Made by a program: the position numbers and the translations under genes | The notes under the pieces: generated by a model | Database searches by the model: none | What the model was told of the DNA's origin: nothing | Seen by the model: only the letters and a program-made list of their open reading frames with translations | From: Sarcophilus harrisii | Taxonomy: Eukaryota > Chordata > Mammalia > Dasyuromorphia > Dasyuridae | NCBI RefSeq assembly: GCF_902635505.1 | Contig: NC_045428.1 | Span: forward strand, 303,419,107-303,483,106 | Reading direction: 5' to 3' | Length of the DNA stretch: 64,000 nucleotides | In this document: piece by piece, positions 1 to 11,945 of the stretch | Numbering within the stretch: the first letter of the stretch is position 1 | Layout of the letters: each line of letters starts with the position of its first letter

Positions 1-904
1 TCTCTATTTTCCAGGTTGTAGATTGAAGTCTGGATCTTTATTGTAAGACAGGAAATTTGAAGGAGACCATGCAGAAATACATGGTGAACAAAGGGCCTTT
101 CTTAACTGTAATGGTAACTACTTTTTTGAATTTGGCCCTAGAATTATCAGCATTTACTTTGCCAGGTATTACTTGAACCCAAGTTAACTCCATTTATCTG
201 GGATCCCATTTTACATACCCACATTTGATCTGAATCTAAAGAATATTTACCCCAGTAACACCTGTAGGAAGCTTAGATTCATGTTGAGCCAGTAATGTCA
301 GAAAGTTCAGAAAGAAAGGCTGTCATTTCATAGAATCTCTACTAGGGCTTCTCATGCTGTTGGGACCGTGAGTTCCCACCATCTTGTGATTACTATTGAC
401 GTCTTATTTCTATGACTTAGATCCAGAGTCTCCATGTCCTACATCTTTCCCTATGGATCCTTCCCTAACAGAAATATCCAATTCCAAACTTGCATAAGGT
501 AAATTGGACTCTGAAAAAAAGATACATTCCCAGTGTTTAGTATTGTATCTGGCACTTAATAAACACACTCCATACTTTTACTTGGCTAATGCCAAACTAG
601 AAAATAACAAATAAATAAATCTGGGAGGAAAGCTCCTCAGCGTTCCTGACCAAAAGAGAAATGATTGCTATTTACTTTCACTCTGAGTCAATCGTATGCA
701 AACAGTGACCCAATTGGGGCTTGACCTGGAACCTATTTGTTGACCATTCAATGAAAGTCCAGTGATTTGGGTTTAATACCTGGCCCTTTAGAAAGAAATC
801 TAACCATTTAATCTCAGAATCTTGGGAGGATTCATCATATAAAAAAAAAAATTCAAGAGCATTCACAGGTAAGGGCATGAATACTCTGTTTGGACAGAAG
901 GCCA
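1..904. other. Intronic sequence without a recognisable element
   Basis: AT-rich sequence upstream of the first visible IQCB1 exon, presumably inside an IQCB1 intron. I see no exon and no recognisable repeat. A short T-run lies near 840. Confidence 0.4.
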
Positions 905-1192
905 TTTTTTGCCTCTGTCGTTACCTAGCCTTAATCTCTGAATAGGTGTAGCCTCAGTCAAACTGAGACCTGTTAAAGATCTTTAAAAAGACCAAGATGT
1001 CTTGGGTCATACCCAGGCCATCTCCAGTCATCCTGATCTATATCTGGTCACTGGACCCAGATGGCCCTAGAGGGGAAAGTGAGGCTGGTGGCCTCACATA
1101 AATCCTCCCTCACTTAAATTCAATTCACTTGCATGGCATTATCTCCTTGATGTCATGGTCCTCTTCCAGAACAACGAACAAATAACAACAAG
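905..1192 (+). repeat. RTE-derived SINE
   Basis: Resembles the marsupial RTE-mobilised SINE: a segment on the Pick-up of 'ccatctccagtcatcctgat' is followed by the 'gatggtcctcttccagaac'-type end (here catggtcctcttccagaac) and an A-rich tail near 1180-1192. Family name is from memory; boundaries are approximate. Confidence 0.55.
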
Positions 1193-1905
1193 TGATTAAG
1201 AGATAGAGTGTGATAGGAGTTGGACTCAGCTTTCATTTTTATTGTTCATAAAGTTTAGTAAAAAAGATGTTATACAGATGATATTACCAATTTAGTGACG
1301 GTGATAATCAAATTGCTAAAGAGATACCAGACAAGATACCAGACAAAATAAGAAAAACTGATGAATATTAAAGAATATATATTTGACTTAGTAACAAATG
1401 TACACTGAAATCTAGTGATACTTACACCTAAAAAAACAAACTACTGAGAATTTATTTGACAAAAGCACTATTGGGAAAGCAGCAGGTTGGAAAAAATAGT
1501 TAAATTAGCATTTTACATATCATATTACGAAAAAAGTACAAATAAACTAACTATAAAAAGATATACCATAAGAAATTAGAAACTAGAAGATACCTTTTAT
1601 AATTACATATAGTCAAAAAATTTGTAACCAGACCAGTGTAGAAGGCAAAATAGATAATCTCAATCATATAAAAATGTACTACTTACATACAAATAAAATA
1701 CAATGAGATTCAGAAGAAAATATAATGATTGAAAGGGCAATCATTTGCATAAATTTTGATATTGAGACTTTAGATAAATGACACAGTATATAAAATTATG
1801 AATTGTTTCAGAGTAGCCTGGTGATAAAAAGATATAAACTGTTTTCAAAAGAAAAATCCTAATTATCAATAGTACTTGAAAAAATGTTTTAAATGATTAA
1901 TAATT
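1193..1905. other. AT-rich intron, nothing recognised
   Basis: Very A-rich sequence. I find no open frame, splice-bounded exon or repeat end that I can defend. Confidence 0.4.
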
Positions 1906-1910
1906 ATAAT

Positions 1911-2155
1911 ATGGAAAGCTAGATGCCACAGTGGATAGAGTGCCTGAAATGAAGTCAGGAAGATTTATCTTCCTGATTTCAAATCTTACTGTAGATGTTT
2001 GTTGTGGGTCCTTTTGCACATCACTTAATCTTGTTTGCCTTGGTTTCCTCATCTGTAAAATGAGCTGGGGAAGGAAATGACAAATTACTCCAGTATCTTT
2101 GCCTAGAAAACCACCTAAATGTGGCCACAATCACTGAAACAAGTAGACAACAATA
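1911..2155 (+). repeat. tRNA-derived CORE-SINE (Mar1 type)
   Basis: Shows the SINE order: tRNA-like head (cacagtggatagagtgcc), a degenerate middle, then tttcctcatctgtaaaatga, an aggaaatgacaaa block, ctccagtatctttgcc, and a tail ending in acaacaa. Sense to the + strand and moderately diverged. Confidence 0.8.
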
Positions 2156-2239
2156 TTCAAAGAAATGCTCCTTAAAACAATTCTTAGACTCTCCTCCTAG
2201 TCATAAAGAGGTTCTTGAAGAGGCTGTAGGCACATAGGA

Positions 2240-2400
2240 AGGCCAGATAATTGTTTGATGTAGCTGTGAGTTGCTCCAACCATTCTGGAAAACAGTTTGG
2301 AATTACAAGAGAAAAGTGATTAAATATTTTTTGTACTCTTTGATCTAGACATTCCCCTAGAGCGATATTGCAAAAAAGTTACTAAAATCAAGAAAATTCC
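2240..2400 (+). repeat. Old L1 ORF2 3' fragment
   Basis: Blocks such as ccaaccattctggaaaacag and a cttt-gatct-gacattccc segment match the part of L1 ORF2 that encodes the W..N..FW..IPFDP C-terminal region. Strongly decayed. The sequence from 2400 to 3490 is AT-rich with nothing else recognised. Confidence 0.5.
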
Positions 2401-3490
2401 ACTCCCATAACTAGAAAAAATACCCACATTAAAAGCAAAATATAATGAATGATAAAATAAATGAAAGCAGTTCAATTTAGGAAAATCTTAGAATATAATT
2501 CAACAGAAAAATGGCTGGATAACAATTTCAGTGAACATGATAGATATGAAAGAGTAAGAAAGAAGAAACCTCAGAATCATCAATTCTTCTGGAAAACAAA
2601 AAGAATCTGAAATGGTTTCTGCTGCTGGGCAGACTTAAGACTTATGACTCACCTAAATCCTGAGTTACTGTAGGACTAAAACCTATCAGATATCTACACA
2701 AAGTTTAGCATGAGTATGAGTTTATATGAATACTCCAAGAAGATGAAAATAAAAATCCAGCTTGCATTATGTTAACAATTTAAAATTGCAGCAATGAAAA
2801 AAGCCTTCAGATCTTCCAGAAGAAAAAAAATATATTACTTACAAAAAGATCAAAAGAGAGTCATTGAATCCCATAATATTTTTATAATACAAAAAAGGAC
2901 AAAAGCAGGAATAATTTTAATATAAAACTTTAAAATAGAAAGACTTCAATCTCAGAATTATCTTCCCAGAAAATCTAAGCATTCTTCTTAAAAAATGTAT
3001 CTTATGAACTAGAAAATTAAGCATGTAAGCAATCCTATATACAAAGACCAGAAAAAGGATTATAAATGAGAATTTGAATCTATTTCATTTGACTATTTTA
3101 AAAAATGTATTAAGTTTAAAATGAAGCTACTAATGGTTCCCTACTTAAGTGTGCCCCCTTTTGAATTTAAGCATTTTTTAAATGAAAAAGTAATTATTTA
3201 AATTGAAGAACACTATAAAAATTCATGAAATTGAAAAAAAGAAACTCATGAAGTTCACTGGTTTGTTGATAGATATGAATTTTAAAATCTAAGTTCAGAT
3301 AATCACTAAAACTGGCAGTTTATATTTATGATTATTGAAATTTGGCCTTCATAAACTTTATTGTAGAGTATAAAATGCAGGAAATACTATATTTTGCACA
3401 AATTGCATTAATGCTGAGATCTCACTTGAAGCTTGATATTTGCTTCCTCAGTATTCACTTCTTTGATCTTTTTTCTTTCTATTATGACAG

Positions 3491-3590
3491 TTCTACAAAG
3501 TGGTCATTTTTTACACTTGTTGCTAACTGATGATGTTGAAACAGGATCTGCAATCATGACTGTACTACAGAACATCTTACAAGTCAAAAG
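3491..3590 (+). CDS. IQCB1: IQCB1 coding exon (helical N-terminal region)
   Basis: First IQCB1 exon in the window, entered in phase 1: its first two bases complete a split Val codon. It encodes LQSGHFLHLLLTDDVETGSA and continues to MTVLQNILQVK. The human counterpart reads LQSDHFLHLLQADNVQIGSA. The acceptor is ttatgacag before 3491. The donor is AAAAG/gtgcct, a weaker GTG-type site but in the right place, leaving AG of a Ser codon for the next exon. The segment belongs to the all-helical N-terminal half, which is reported to mediate partner binding. The frame stays open past the donor, so a longer open frame here is read-through into the intron. Confidence 0.9.
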
Positions 3591-4740
3591 GTGCCTTGGT
3601 TTATGTAAATGTTTTTCCTCTGAAGATGTATTTAATTTATATCAATTTTTAAGAAGCAAACTATGTTGTGTGCCTGACACTTGAGAAATAATAACAATAT
3701 TTGTCATTAAAAATAAATAAAAAGGCAGAATCATAGAATATCAAAAATTTAATATGCATATGGAGCTCGTTTTGCTTTTAGAGCCTAGAAGTGCTTAGAA
3801 TTAGTACTTCCCAAAACATGATCAGATTAGAAGATGCCCTTTTTCTGTCCCCAGCCCCAGGATCAGCATATGTAAAATCCTGCATTTATAAGATCCCTTT
3901 AGTAAATGTTAATTGAGCACATGAAATGCTCAACAAAAGTAATCATTACTGTGGAGGAATACAGAGAAAAAGAGGATTCTATTAGTTTGGTGGACTGGTT
4001 GCAATTTAGTTGAATATTTAGTTGACTATAAACATCAAGAAATTAACAATAGCAAAGTTATACTTAAATACACATTGTGGAGTTGAATCCAATTAGGAAC
4101 TTAGAGGTCTTGATAATACTGTTTGTATCACTGATAGTGGAGCATCAAGTAAGAGAGACAAAATTATGGTGGAATTAGTCAGTGAAATTATTTGGGGGGG
4201 TGATAAATTTTCAGACTGGATCTTGAAATTATGAGCTTCAATTGGTAGAGAGGGCTTCCTAATTTGAAAGGGAAAGTTTTAGAAACTGCAAGGCTTGGAG
4301 GAGGGAAAATGATAGGAGATTTGACCTGGTTACAGTATCACCTTGTACTGGATTGCAAAAGATTAGAAATGGCATAGGTGGGAAAAAGTGGTGGTGCTTT
4401 TTAAAAAAAGTCATACAGTGGCCATGTCAATCACATTTGTTAAAGTTTTATAGTTATTATCTGTAGAGTTAATAATTGTATGCCTGCTTGGGGGCACAAT
4501 TCTTTGCTTGCATTTTCTTCTACCTTTCCTCCAGTCCCTTAGCCACCCAGACCTATAGGAGAAAAGTTGGTCAGGGAGAGTCACCTGCTTTAATCCTTCC
4601 ACTGAGATGGAGAACTAGCAAGGTTTACCATCAGTTTAAGGCCTTCTAACCATCTGCCATGCCTTTTTGCCCTTCAAACTCATAAGCACTGAAAACTAAC
4701 CTACTGATTTACTCTAAGAACTGCTGGGTCTTTACATCCA

Positions 4741-4915
4741 ACATCTTACTGTATCACTGAGACCCCCTTAATCATTTTACCTGAACTTGATATGTTGTCT
4801 CCCCTAATTAGGCTGTGAATTTTTAAGATTAGGGACTCTCATTTTTTTTTTTCTGTTTACATCCCCACTGTATTTAGAACAGTGATAAATGCTTATTAAG
4901 TGTTCATTCATTCAT
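4741..4915 (+). repeat. L2/MIR-type 3' tail
   Basis: Ends with the ancient mammalian tail pattern: aacagtgataaatgctta followed by a run of attcattc. It is preceded by a diverged 'gggactctc' block. Ancient and approximate. The rest of 3591-5374 shows nothing I can name except this and 5095-5215. Confidence 0.45.
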
Positions 4916-5094
4916 AGGACTTGCTCTGTGACATTTTTCTCTATTTAGAACGTCACAAAATAGTGCACAATTAATAGCTAGATATAGAGCTTAAACATAT
5001 TTGATTAACATGGTAATAGTATAATTTGAACTGAGATGTCACAGGACAGTAAATAATTAATGTCAAATATTTTATCATCATTTTTTTCTTGTCT

Positions 5095-5215
5095 TCATTT
5101 AAATTACAATCTCCTTGAAGGGATATACGTTGAGTTATATATTTTATATAGTTGTGCCCATCATAGTATTTTGCACAAAGCCATCAAAAAATAGTTATTG
5201 ATATAAGTTGATGTA
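5095..5215 (+). repeat. L2 3' end fragment
   Basis: The pattern 'ctccttgaagggatat ... catagtattttgcaca ... tagttattgata' follows the L2 3' terminal consensus. Diverged and short. It sits about 160 bp upstream of an IQCB1 exon. Confidence 0.4.
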
Positions 5216-5374
5216 TCTTTGTAGACATACAATGTTTTAGGAATGATAATCCATGTTGAATTAAACCGCTGTTTTGTGATAGGTTGTCAGAGAAGTAGAA
5301 CTTTTATATATAAAATTAATTTCAATACATGTACTTTAGCCACTAATATTCTTTGCATTTCTTTGTTTTATTAG

Positions 5375-5547
5375 TGAAGATTTGCTCACAATAAAAGAAA
5401 AAACCCTTCATTCAATTTTAGACGAACTTGTTTTTAAGCTTTCATCTTCAACTAGTCTTGTCATTGGAAGTGTTGCCATAAAACTGTTGCTGTTGATGAC
5501 CAAATCTCATCCAGAAATTATGATGCTGCTGAATAATCGGTATACAG
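5375..5547 (+). CDS. IQCB1: IQCB1 coding exon (helical repeat region)
   Basis: Begins with T, completing the Ser codon left by the previous exon, and ends with the first G of a Gly codon. It encodes EDLLTIKEKTLHSILDELVF, then KLSSSTSLVIGSVAIKLLLL and MTKSHPEIMMLLNNRYTG. This aligns without a gap to the human segment beginning GDLLRIGRKALYSILDEVIF. The acceptor is gttttattag and the donor is CAG/gtaatg. The segment is an amphipathic, leucine-rich pair of helices like a HEAT/ARM repeat; that reading is inference. The match is strong enough to fix the exon limits to the base. Confidence 0.95.
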
Positions 5548-5694
5548 GTAATGTATATAATATATTTTTGGTCTTGAGATTGATAAAAACAAAAGCATTT
5601 TACTGATGGCTACTTAAATAGAAGTATAACTGTTAGGAAAAAAGAAAAAATTGAGGTATGTCAGTAAAACACCATTTCTTTGTCCTAAGAGTTG

Positions 5695-6060
5695 GCCTGG
5701 CTCTAGATGGCAGGACGACCAGTAGATGTTAAATATATTAAAATATAAATTAGATACACAATAATTATACATGACCAAACCATTATTTTTCTGTACAAAA
5801 AGAATCGGACTCTGAAATATTGTACAATTAGCCTGTAAAGGAAATAAAAAATGTAGATGGGCAAAAATATAGGGATTGGGAATTCAATGTAATGGTTTTT
5901 AGTCATCTCCCAGAGTTCTTTCGCTGGGTGTGGCTGGTTCAGTTCATTACTGCTCCATTGGAACTGATTTGGTTCATCTCATTGCTGAGGATGGCCAGGT
6001 CCATCAGAATTGGTCATCATATAGTATTGTTGTTGAAATATATAATGATCTCCCACACAG
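5695..6060 (-). repeat. Young L1 3' end fragment, minus orientation
   Basis: Near-identical to the L1 3' segments at 7070, 13195 and 54005. It contains the reverse of the ORF2 C-terminus plus 3' UTR sequence such as tctgaaatattgtacaatta. The final 100 bases or so of the L1 3' end and the poly(A) are missing on the left, and no target-site duplication is visible, so a later deletion is likely. Confidence 0.8.
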
Positions 6061-6439
6061 GATACTGTTAACATTTTAACTTAGTCAAACTCTTCCTTTA
6101 GAGCTAACCATATGTTAGTCACTCAGTACATTGTTTTTATTTGTTTATTCTCAAGAAGAGAGAAACGTACCTGTTCTTGCTCTGTTGTTCTGTTCTGTTT
6201 TATGGTTTTCCCTGTATTTGAGTTCTTAGACTATATAGTAACCCTCAAATCAGTGACCTTGAGTTTTGTCAGGAAAGGATAGAATTTCAGACACTTTAAT
6301 TTTATCACTGAGAAAAGGAATCCACAATGGCTTTTTTAAAAAATTAAAAACCTAGAACTTTGATATAAATGCTTTTCTGATTATTAGCTAAAGAACAATC
6401 TGTTTTAATCTCAGAATGTCTTTTGAAATTAATTTCTAG

Positions 6440-6546
6440 GACTTAGAAGTATGCTAAATAAGCAGTGGTTTGGGAAAGAAATTGACCAAGAACTTAAACA
6501 ACTTCTTAATCTGTTACATTCTGGAGTCTACCAGGAAGAAGATCAG
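6440..6546 (+). CDS. IQCB1: IQCB1 coding exon upstream of the IQ motifs
   Basis: Starts with GA, completing the Gly codon from the prior exon. It encodes LRSMLNKQWFGKEIDQELKQ and then LLNLLHSGVYQEEDQ, and ends exactly on a codon boundary. Human has LRRLLSKQETGTEFSQELRQ followed by a similar LLSPMVYQEVEEQ. The acceptor is tttctag/GAC and the donor is CAG/gtattc. This is the linker between the helical N-terminal half and the first IQ motif. The following intron is 8.9 kb and carries the densest stack of nested L1 copies in the gene. Confidence 0.94.
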
Positions 6547-6923
6547 GTATTCAATGATTAAGAGAGTATGTTTGCTAATTGACCTAGCTTTTTATTTTCC
6601 CTATTTCCCTTCTAATTCTTTTAGTAAATGTACTTCCTTATCAAATTGGTGAGGTTTTCCCCTCTCAGATTAATACTTCCACCCTATAAATACATATCAT
6701 TTTATTTATAATTAACTCTAAACTGTTAATATTTTTTTTCAAATTACTGTAGACTATTCAACTGTCTGCCACTATATCAGCTGTCAGAATCAATGCCTTT
6801 CTCCTTTCACTTAGGACAATTTCATGATCCTTTTTGTCTTTCACACTGGTCTTGTATACACACTGTGTATAATGCTCTTGACTTGAGGTCCTTGGTTCTT
6901 GAATTGCTTTTTTTCTGAAGACT

Positions 6924-7694
6924 TGCAGTATTTTTTCTTTCTTTCTTTCTTTTTTTTTTTTAGTAGCCTTTTATTTACAAGTTATATGTATGGGTAATTT
7001 TACAGCATTGACAATTGCCAAACCTTTTGTTCCAATTTTTCCCCTCCTTCCCCCCATCCCCTCCCCTAGATGGCAGAATGACCAGTAGATGTTAAATCTA
7101 TTAAAGTATAAATTAGATACACAATAAATATACATGATCAAACTGTTATTTTGCTGTACAAAAAGAATCGGACTCTGAAATATTGTACAATTAGCCTGTG
7201 AAGGAAATCCAAAATGCTGGCAGGCAAAAAATATAGGGATTGGGAATTCAATGTAATGGTTCTTAGTCATCTCCAGAGTTCTTTCGCTGGGCGTAGCTGG
7301 TTCAGTTCATTATTGCTCCATTGGACCTGGTTTGGTTCATCTCATTGCTGAGGATGGCCAGGTCCATCAGAATTGGTCATCATATAGTATTGTTGTTGAA
7401 GTGTATAACGATCTCCTGGCCCTGCCTGTTTCACTCAGCATCAGTTCGTGTAAGTGTCTCCAGGCCTTTCTGAAATCATCCTGTTGGTCATTTCTTACTG
7501 AACAATAATATTCCATAATATTCATATACCACAATTTATTCAGCCATTCTCCACTTGATGGGCATCTACTCAATTTCCAGTTTCTGGCCACTACAAAGAG
7601 GGTTGCCACAAACATTCGTGCACATACAGATCCCTTTCCCTTCTTTATAATCTCTTTGGGATATAAGCCCAGTAGTAACATGCAGTATTTTTTC
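6924..7694 (-). mobile_element. Young 5'-truncated L1 with target-site duplication
   Basis: A 14-bp direct repeat, tgcagtattttttc, flanks the element at 6924-6937 and 7681-7694. Between them, read on the minus strand, lie the C-terminal ORF2 codons (RMFVATLFVVARNWKL region), the 3' UTR and a poly(A) seen as a T-run at 6938-6960. About 740 bp, 5'-truncated, very similar to the copies at 13.1, 51.3, 53.9 and 59.2 kb. This is target-primed reverse transcription by a recently active marsupial L1 subfamily. Confidence 0.92.
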
Positions 7695-7916
7695 AATGAT
7701 AAGGCCGCTCCAGATTTTGGGGTGGCTCCAGATTTGGGGGCAGCTCCAATTTTGGCTGTGACATTGAGACTTTTCCTTTTGGGATTTCTATTAGTAGGTG
7801 ATTGGTAGATTCTTTCTATTTTACTTTGTCTTCTGATTCTAATGTATCTGAGCAGTTTTTATTCATGATTTCTTGAAATATAATGTCCAGTCTATTGATA
7901 ATATTCTTGGCTTTCA

Positions 7917-10023
7917 AGAAGCACAGTGATTCTTTTTTTAAGCTCTTTATTTTCAAAACATATGCATAGATATCTAACTTTAACATTCACCCCTGCAAAA
8001 CCCTGTTCCAAATTTCCCTCTCCTTCCCTTCCCCCAACTCCTCCCCCAGACAGCAAGCAAGCTAATATATGTTAAATATGTATAATTCTTCTATACATAT
8101 TTCCACAATTATCATGCTTTTTAAAACTTTTTTTATTATAGCTTTTTATCTACAAGATAAATGTATGGGTAATTTTTCAGCATTGACAATTGCAAAATCT
8201 TTTGTTACAATTTTCCCCTCTCTTTCCCCACCCCCTTCCCCAGATGGCAGGTTGACCAAAACATGTTATATATGTTAAAGTATATGTTAAATGCAATATA
8301 TGTATACATGTCCATACAGTTATTTTGCTGTACAAAAAGAATTGGACTCTGAAATATTGTACAATTAGCCTGTGAAGGAAATAAAAAATGCAGGTGGGCA
8401 AAAATATAGGGATGGGAATTCAATGTAATGGTTCTTAGTTAACTCCCAGAGTTCTTTCAATGGGCATAGCTGGTTCAGTTCATTACTGCTCCATTGGAAC
8501 TGATTTGGTTCATCTCATTGCTGAAGATGGCGAGGTCCCTCAGAATTGATCATCATATAGTATTGTTATTGAAGTATATAAGCATCTCCTGGCCCTGCTC
8601 GTTTCACTCAGCATCAGTTCGTGTAAGTCTCTCCAGGTCTTTCTGAAATCATCCTGTTGGTCATTTCTTACTGAACAATAATATTGCATAATATTCATAT
8701 ACCACAGTTTATTCAGCCATTCTCCAATTGATGGGCATCTATTCAGTTTTCAGTTTCTGGCCACTACAAAAAGGGCTGCCACAAACATTCGTGCACATAC
8801 AGATCCCTTTCCCTTCTTTATAATCTCTTTGGGGTATAAGCCCAGTAGTAGCACTACTGGATCAAAGGGTATGCACAGTTTGATAACTTTTTGAGCATAG
8901 TTCCAAATTGCTCTCCAGAATGGTTGGATGTATTCACAATTCCACCAACAATGTATTAGTCTCCCTGTTTTCCCACATCCCCTCCAACATTGCACATTAT
9001 CTTTCCCTGTCATTCTAGTCAGTCTGACAGGTGTGTAGTGGTATCTCAGAGTTGTCTTAATTTGCATTTCTCTGATTAATAATGACTTGGAGCAACTTTT
9101 CATATGGCTAGAAATAGTTTCAATTTCTTCATCTGAGAATTGTCTGTTCATTTATCAATTGGAGAATGGATTGATTTCTTATAAATTAGAGTCAATTCTC
9201 TATATATTTTGGAAATGAGTCCTTTATCAGAACTATTGATTGTAAAAATATTTTCCCAGTTTATTGCTTCCCTTCTAATCTTGTCTGTATTAGTTTTGTT
9301 TGTACAAAAACTTTTCAATTTGATGTAATCAAAATGTTCTATTTTGTGATCATCAATGATCTCTAGTTCTTCTTTGGTCATAAATTCCTTCCTCTTCCAC
9401 AGGTCTGAGAGGTAAACTATCCTGTGTTCCTATAATTTATTTATAATCTCATTCTTTATGCCTAGGTCATGAACCCATTTTGACCTTATCTTGGTGTACG
9501 GTGTTAAGTATGGGTCGATGCCTAGTTTCTGCTATACTAGTTACCAATTTTCCCATCAATTTTTGTCAAACAGTAAGTTCTTATCCCAAAAGCTGGGGTC
9601 TCTGGGTTTGTCAAACACTAGATTGAATTTGATAACTTTTTGAGCATAGTTTCAAATTGCTCTCCAGAATGGCTGGATGTATTCACAATTCCACCAATAA
9701 TGTATCAAGTGTCCCTGTTTTCCCACATCCCCTCCAACATTGTGCATTATCTTTCCCTGTCATTCTAGCCAATCTGACAGGTGTGTAGTGGTATCTCAGA
9801 GTTGTCTTAATTTGCATTTCTTTGATTAATAATGACTTGGAGCAACTTTTCATATGGCTAGAAATAGTTTCAGTTTCTTTGTCTGAGAATTGTCTGTTCA
9901 TAGACTCTGACCATTTATCAGTTGGAGAATGGCTTGATTTCTTATAAATTAGAGACAATTCTCTATATATTTTGGAAATGAGGATCCTGCCTTTTTTTTT
10001 TTTTTAAAGCAAAATGATTCTTA
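7917..10023 (-). mobile_element. Composite of L1 3' ends inserted in an older L1
   Basis: Flanked by the imperfect repeat aagcacagtgattctt (7917-7932) and aagcaaaatgattctt (about 10008-10023). It contains three minus-strand L1 pieces: an older subfamily 3' end (7933-8128); a younger L1 from 8129 to about 9622, covering the 3' UTR, the ORF2 C-terminus and further upstream ORF2 (SSDKGLISKIYRELTLIYKK); and a third piece at 9625-9985 that repeats the ORF2 segment of 8878-9220. The order of events within the stack is not fully resolved. Confidence 0.65.
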
Positions 10024-10401
10024 AATTATTTCTTCTTGACCTGTTTTCAAGGAAGTTTTTTTTAAATTTCAATTATTTTACATTTTCTTCTATTTTTTTC
10101 AGTCTTTTGCTCTTATACTACTATTCTTGTTTTTTCATGAAGTTATTGACTTCTGTATGGCTTATTCTAATTTCTAGGGAATACATTTCTTTAGCAAAAT
10201 GTAACATTTTTTCTTCTAGGGTGCTTATTCTTTTTTAAAGAGTTCTTATTTTATTTTTAATTTCTTGTTTGTAGTCTCTGGAAAACATACTTTTTTTTCT
10301 CTTTAGGTTTCTGCTTTTAACTCTTATGAAATTATTTATTCTTTTTTTTGAAATCTAAGTCTACAACAACTTTTGATAATAGTTGGTGTTTTCTTTCATT
10401 T

Positions 10402-10762
10402 ACTCATTGTAAAGGGCTGAAACTCTGAGTTGATGCACTGAGGTCTGACAACCAAGCACTTAAGGCTAATTACCAATTGGAAATACTCTATTAGTATATG
10501 CTTGGAAAATGGCCCTTCCCACTATTCTGTGCTGGTTCAATCTTTTGGTGTATACAGAGAATTGGAGGAAGGATTAGGAGGTTGAATAAGACAAGCCAGA
10601 GTCACTTTGGCAGTAGACGAAGAGAAGGAAGGTTGTGGAAATCCCGCATCCATCCAGTTGACTTCTACCCCTAGAGACCAAGAATAAAGACGAAGGACTT
10701 TTGCTTATCCTGCCTCCGGCTGATTCTAAGGCATCCAGGGTAACTTGGTCTTCACAACTCAT
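10402..10762 (+). mobile_element. Solo LTR (ERV2/ERVK-like by TSD length)
   Basis: A 349-bp unit at 10408-10756 begins TGTAAAGGG and ends TTCACA (TG...CA). It is flanked by the exact 6-bp repeat actcat (10402-10407 and 10757-10762). It carries an AATAAA signal (agaataaagac, near 10684). No internal viral sequence follows. Six-base duplications are typical of ERV2/beta-like elements. A fossil remnant, probably a solo LTR left by LTR-LTR recombination. Confidence 0.72.
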
Positions 10763-11434
10763 CTCTCCAGCTTTTAATGCAAAGACTGTGCTCCTTTCCC
10801 TATTATGAGTCACTCTACTCAGCTTTGCTTTGGGTTCCGGCATTGACCTGGATTTTTGAGGTCCAAGATACTTTTTGTTCAGGACCTTCTCTTGTGTCTT
10901 AAGACAGTATTAGAGTCCTCACAGCTCTTATGTCTGAGGGCTGTGGTACTATGCTAATTAGTAGTTACTGTGGTTCTGTGCGACTTGAAGATTCCTATTT
11001 TGAGGCTTTCTGGTAGTTCCTTTTAAGGTCTGGACTCCTTGTAAGGCCCTGTTTGTCAATACTGACTTTGCTGGTTGAGTGGGGGAAAGGTGACTTTCCT
11101 GATGCCCATAGGATTCTGGGTGACTTTTGTGCAGTTTCTGAAATAGGAGAAATAACTTATTATGGTTTCTTACTGGATTTCTTAAATCATGATTCAGTTT
11201 GATGTGAACTTCAGGATTTTTTGCTGAAATAAATATATGGGAACTGGATCTCACACTTAGGCACGAATCAAAAGAGCTGGGTGGGAGCCCATTTCATGGC
11301 ATTTAAAGGACAATTTTACATTTCAAATAATTTAAATGTGTCATACTACTTACTTGTATCTTTTGTCTTATGACATATTGTTGGTTACATTTTATGATTT
11401 CTTTGGTGTCAAATTCTTATAAATGCATATTTTT

Positions 11435-11560
11435 AGAAACATCAATTATTAAACATTTATGAAACACTTATGTTGTGCCAGATACTTTGCTAAATGCTGA
11501 GGATACAAAAATGAGGCAAAAGACAGTTCCTGTCTTCAACTTATAATATTTTAAGGTGTA
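11435..11560 (+). repeat. Ancient mammalian interspersed repeat fragment
   Basis: Shows the common ancient pattern tttatgaaacacttatg / tgtgccagatactttgc / aaatgctgaggatacaaa. Family name uncertain (L2-related or MIR-related). A similar stub lies at 11970-12030. Confidence 0.4.
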
Positions 11561-11689
11561 TTAACTCTTTTTTTCTTCTTTTAACTTCACCAAGCATTTT
11601 TAAAAGTTCTTATGCTCTCCATCTAATTAAATTTCTGACTATGAAAGAATTCTGAAGAGATAATTTTATCATTTTCCTATATTATTGTG

Positions 11690-11945
11690 GGTAGCTGGTA
11701 GCATAATAGTTAAAGTGTTAGAGGTAGAGTTAGGAAGACATGAAATCAAATTTCACCTCATATACTTACTAGTTCTGTGTCCCTGATCCAGTCATTAACC
11801 TTTGTTTACCTCAGTTTCCTCCATATAAAATGGGAATAATAATAGCACCTTCCTTGGACGGTTGTTGTGAGGATCAAAAGAGATAATAATTGTATAAAGT
11901 GCTTAGCATAGTACCTGGTATATGTAAGCACTTTACAAATGCTTT
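11690..11945 (+). repeat. MIR SINE
   Basis: Nearly complete MIR: gtagcataatagttaaagtg head, a gttctgtgtccctgatcca core, tcagtttcctccatataaaa, then 'tgttgtgaggatcaaaag' and tgcttagcatagtacctgg. Ancient and moderately diverged. Confidence 0.8.

Larger units (their letters stand above)
7780..11295 (-). repeat. Old host L1 (ORF1/5' part), split by two insertions
   Basis: Minus-strand L1 ORF1 and 5' UTR sequence is seen at 7780-7932, 10007-10407 and 10763-11295. It was interrupted first by an L1 composite (about 7933-10006) and by a solo LTR (10408-10756). The blocks resume where they left off. Ends are approximate because the L1 is diverged. Confidence 0.55.

Noticed and set aside
1-45. Possible IQCB1 exon resembling FQIVTDSLFWLL
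   Set aside because: Similarity is weak and has an in-frame stop; no matching splice phase to the next exon.
8750-9381. Minus-strand frames of 133 and 77 codons
   Set aside because: Recognisable L1 ORF2 C-terminal fragments.
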